A DNA stretch of 64,000 nt from Sphingosinithalassobacter tenebrarum (GTDB lineage Bacteria > Pseudomonadota > Alphaproteobacteria > Sphingomonadales > Sphingomonadaceae): positions 2,387,001 through 2,451,000 of the forward strand of contig NZ_CP049109.1 of the NCBI RefSeq assembly GCF_011057975.1, given 5' to 3'. The number at the start of each line of letters is the position of its first letter. The stretch's first letter is position 1. Made by a program: the position numbers and the translations under genes. The notes beneath the pieces were generated by a model. It saw nothing but the letters and a program-made list of their open reading frames with translations. It was not told the DNA's origin and searched no databases. Positions 62,393-64,000 of the stretch are shown in pieces.

Positions 62393-63334
62393 TCAGCCAC
62401 AGTCCCAATAGAAGATCACGCGATCGAACCGGCGCGCGAGCAGGTCCCGCTGCGAAATCAGGAACGCCGCCTCGCCGACATCGCCCCACATCAGGCCGGT
62501 TTCAGACGAAAGCCGCAGCAGCACGCGATAGTCGGCGAAACGTCCCGCGGTGCGGAAATCGCCTTGTACGAACGCCGTGTTACCGCCGACATGATGCGCC
62601 AGGTCCGGCAGCCGCGCTTCGGCGACGAGCATATCCTCGATCCGGTCGATTCCGGGGCGGCGAAGCTGCCCTTCCAGCCGTTCGCGAATCCGCCAGTCAT
62701 GGCTTTCGGGCCAGCTTTCACGGATCTGGCCGGAGAGAGTCATACCGATGGCGCGCACTACCTCGTCGTGATAGGGCGTGAAGTCGCTCAGGCATTCGTC
62801 ACCGGCGATGGGCGGCGGCGACAGCAGTGCGCCGTTGCCCGGGAGGACGGGTCGCCAGATCAGCTTCGCCTTGCCCCGCTCGGGCGTCTCGTGATCGACG
62901 CCGAACATATCGTCGCGACCTATAAAGAACTGCAGCAACCCGGCATCGGGAAAGTCGGGCAGCTGCGGCAAGTCACCGAAATCGAGCTGCGCTAGAAATT
63001 CAAGCGGGGTGCCCGAGGAGTCGCGCGGCCACTCCTCGCATTCGGCCAGCCATGCCGGGCCACCGATACGAGTGCCGCCGGCACGCACCGGGCGCTCCAC
63101 AGGGGTCAGTCGGATCGCGGGCAGCTTCAACGTTTCGCTCCAGGCGAGGAAATCGCTGATTTCACCATCGGTGAACGGCGTTGAAACGGGATTTTCGCGC
63201 TCGAAATCGGCGCGCCAGACATCGATCGCGCTGGCACCGGGAAACGGATCGGGCCGCCTGCGCGACCTGCGCCACCACCAGAAGATTCCGCCCCAGCCCA
63301 ACACGAATACTGCCAGGCCGACCCAGGGCGACAT
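62393..63334 (-). CDS. DUF1963 (YwqG-like) protein with one membrane helix
   Basis: 313 residues from ATG 63334, one base overlapping the hydrolase stop. It begins with a membrane helix (VGLAVFVLGWGGIFWWW, about 5-21) and a basic stop-transfer stretch. The body matches DUF1963: GGTRIGGPAWLAECEEWPRDSSGTPLEFLAQLDFGDLPQLPDFPDAGLLQFFIG and GGNTAFVQGDFR toward the end. DUF1963 proteins are widespread and of unknown function. A clear anchor suggests a membrane-bound role here. Confidence 0.8.
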   Translation of the reverse strand: MSPWVGLAVFVLGWGGIFWWWRRSRRRPDPFPGASAIDVWRADFERENPVSTPFTDGEISDFLAWSETLKLPAIRLTPVERPVRAGGTRIGGPAWLAECEEWPRDSSGTPLEFLAQLDFGDLPQLPDFPDAGLLQFFIGRDDMFGVDHETPERGKAKLIWRPVLPGNGALLSPPPIAGDECLSDFTPYHDEVVRAIGMTLSGQIRESWPESHDWRIRERLEGQLRRPGIDRIEDMLVAEARLPDLAHHVGGNTAFVQGDFRTAGRFADYRVLLRLSSETGLMWGDVGEAAFLISQRDLLARRFDRVIFYWDCG

Positions 63335-64000
63335 CACACCGCCTCCGCAGCCTGTTCGACGCGCGCGAGCAGGCGCTCGGTCGCGGCGATCGATTCGGGT
63401 TCGTCCAGCGTCGGCGCATGGCCGACACGCGGAACCGTGGTCAGTTCGCATTCGGTTAGGCGATCGGCCATCTTCTCCGCCGCCTCCGCGCCGAGAATGT
63501 CGGACCGTTCTCCGCGCACCGCCGCCACCGGTTTTCCGGCCAGCGCGTCAAAGGCCTTCCACATATCGGGCCCCGCCTCGTTACCCGGCACGCGGAACGG
63601 CTCCGCGATGCGCATGTCATAATCGAGAACGATGCGTCCGCCGGGTGTCAGCTTGTAGAGCCGCTTCGCCATCGCCAGCCAGTCCTGGATGTCATAGTCA
63701 GGATAGACGTCACCGTTACCCTCGGCCACCGACCGCGCCGCGTGAACCCAGGTGTCGTGCCACATCGGCTTGCCGACATAATCGCGAATTCGCGCCAGTC
63801 CGGCCGGATTCAGCTCGGGTCCGACATCGTTGAGCAAGGCCCCGACGATCCGCTGCGGCCCGGTCGCGGCAAGCAACATGCCCAATATGCCCCCCAGCGA
63901 CGTCCCGATGACGACGAAGCGATCGAGCTTCAACGCGTCGATCAACGCTTCGATATCCTGGAGATAGGTCAGCGGAACATAGTTCATCGGGTCTTTGGCA
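63334..64000 (-). CDS. Alpha/beta hydrolase, N-terminus beyond the window
   Basis: C-terminal about 222 residues of an alpha/beta hydrolase, cut by the window edge, so its start is not visible. The nucleophile is serine in VIGTSLGGILGML and the catalytic histidine in VPRVGHAPTLDEPES. An Asp in GERSDILG would complete the triad. The lid region (LNDVGPELNPAGLARIRDYVG) is typical of the haloalkane/lipase-like branch. It shares one base with the DUF1963 gene and ends the minus-strand run. Confidence 0.88.
   Translation of the reverse strand, partial: AKDPMNYVPLTYLQDIEALIDALKLDRFVVIGTSLGGILGMLLAATGPQRIVGALLNDVGPELNPAGLARIRDYVGKPMWHDTWVHAARSVAEGNGDVYPDYDIQDWLAMAKRLYKLTPGGRIVLDYDMRIAEPFRVPGNEAGPDMWKAFDALAGKPVAAVRGERSDILGAEAAEKMADRLTECELTTVPRVGHAPTLDEPESIAATERLLARVEQAAEAV

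Noticed and set aside
1-64000. tRNA or rRNA genes, CRISPR arrays, riboswitches, insertion sequences with transposase
   Set aside because: No cloverleaf sequence, regularly spaced repeat, known aptamer core or transposase was recognised on either strand.

Overview
The window is a GC-rich alphaproteobacterial chromosome segment, most likely from the Sphingomonadaceae (Sphingomonas and relatives). The reasons are the gene order trpC-moaC ... moeA-lexA-comEC-gltX-gltA, a GTTC-N7-GTTC SOS box in front of lexA, RcdA/DUF1465, DUF2336 and DUF465 genes, an alphaproteobacterial DksA with a reduced zinc site, and sphingomonad-style inverted dispersed repeats. The genus is inference. No rRNA, tRNA, CRISPR array or integrase was seen.

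Region 1 (1 to about 6.6 kb) is an accessory island with visibly lower GC in part. It holds a broken excisionase-type HTH gene, a ParD-like antitoxin with a zeta-type toxin (translationally coupled), two unknown genes, and a restriction-modification cassette: a frameshifted vsr relic, a predicted PD-(D/E)XK endonuclease, and a 5-methylcytosine methyltransferase running tail-to-tail with it.

Region 2 (6.6 to 15.5 kb) is core-like: a dienelactone-hydrolase-type lipoprotein, a membrane protein with a strikingly cysteine-rich tail, a gamma-carbonic anhydrase family protein, a nitronate monooxygenase, RcdA, two divergent DUF465 micro-proteins, a PilZ protein, DksA, and a large Ser/Gly repeat protein with a PEP-CTERM-like tail.

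Region 3 (15.6 to 24.9 kb) has serS and surE with a foreign-looking DUF2513 gene inserted between them by overlapping start and stop codons. An NlpD/DipM-like LytM protein and a TrkA-type potassium channel follow. Then come a PrpE-type acyl-CoA synthetase, a GNAT enzyme and rimO.

Region 4 (24.9 to 38.9 kb) has a permuted papain-like hydrolase, an OmpR/EnvZ-type two-component pair, a beta-carbonic anhydrase with a SulP transporter (probable bicarbonate uptake), an M17 aminopeptidase, tpiA, a PpiD-like chaperone, trpE and trpG.

Region 5 (38.9 to 54.7 kb): the trp cluster is interrupted between trpG and trpD by an OLD-like ATPase-TOPRIM nuclease gene of lower GC and by a two-gene SDR/DUF2269 unit. 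It then continues with trpD-trpC-moaC, a thioesterase, repeats, tag, moeA, lexA (with promoter and SOS box), comEC, gltX and gltA.

Region 6 (54.7 to 64 kb) is a long minus-strand run: a histidine-kinase-like protein lacking the phospho-acceptor histidine, a DUF2336 protein, a nucleotidyltransferase-like membrane protein, a NamZ-type muramidase (DUF1343), a DOMON-like protein, an enoyl-CoA hydratase, a glycosyltransferase, a DUF1963 protein and an alpha/beta hydrolase cut by the window edge.

Starts were chosen from visible Shine-Dalgarno sequences and family N-termini, and several differ from the longest open frame. GC statements are by eye.
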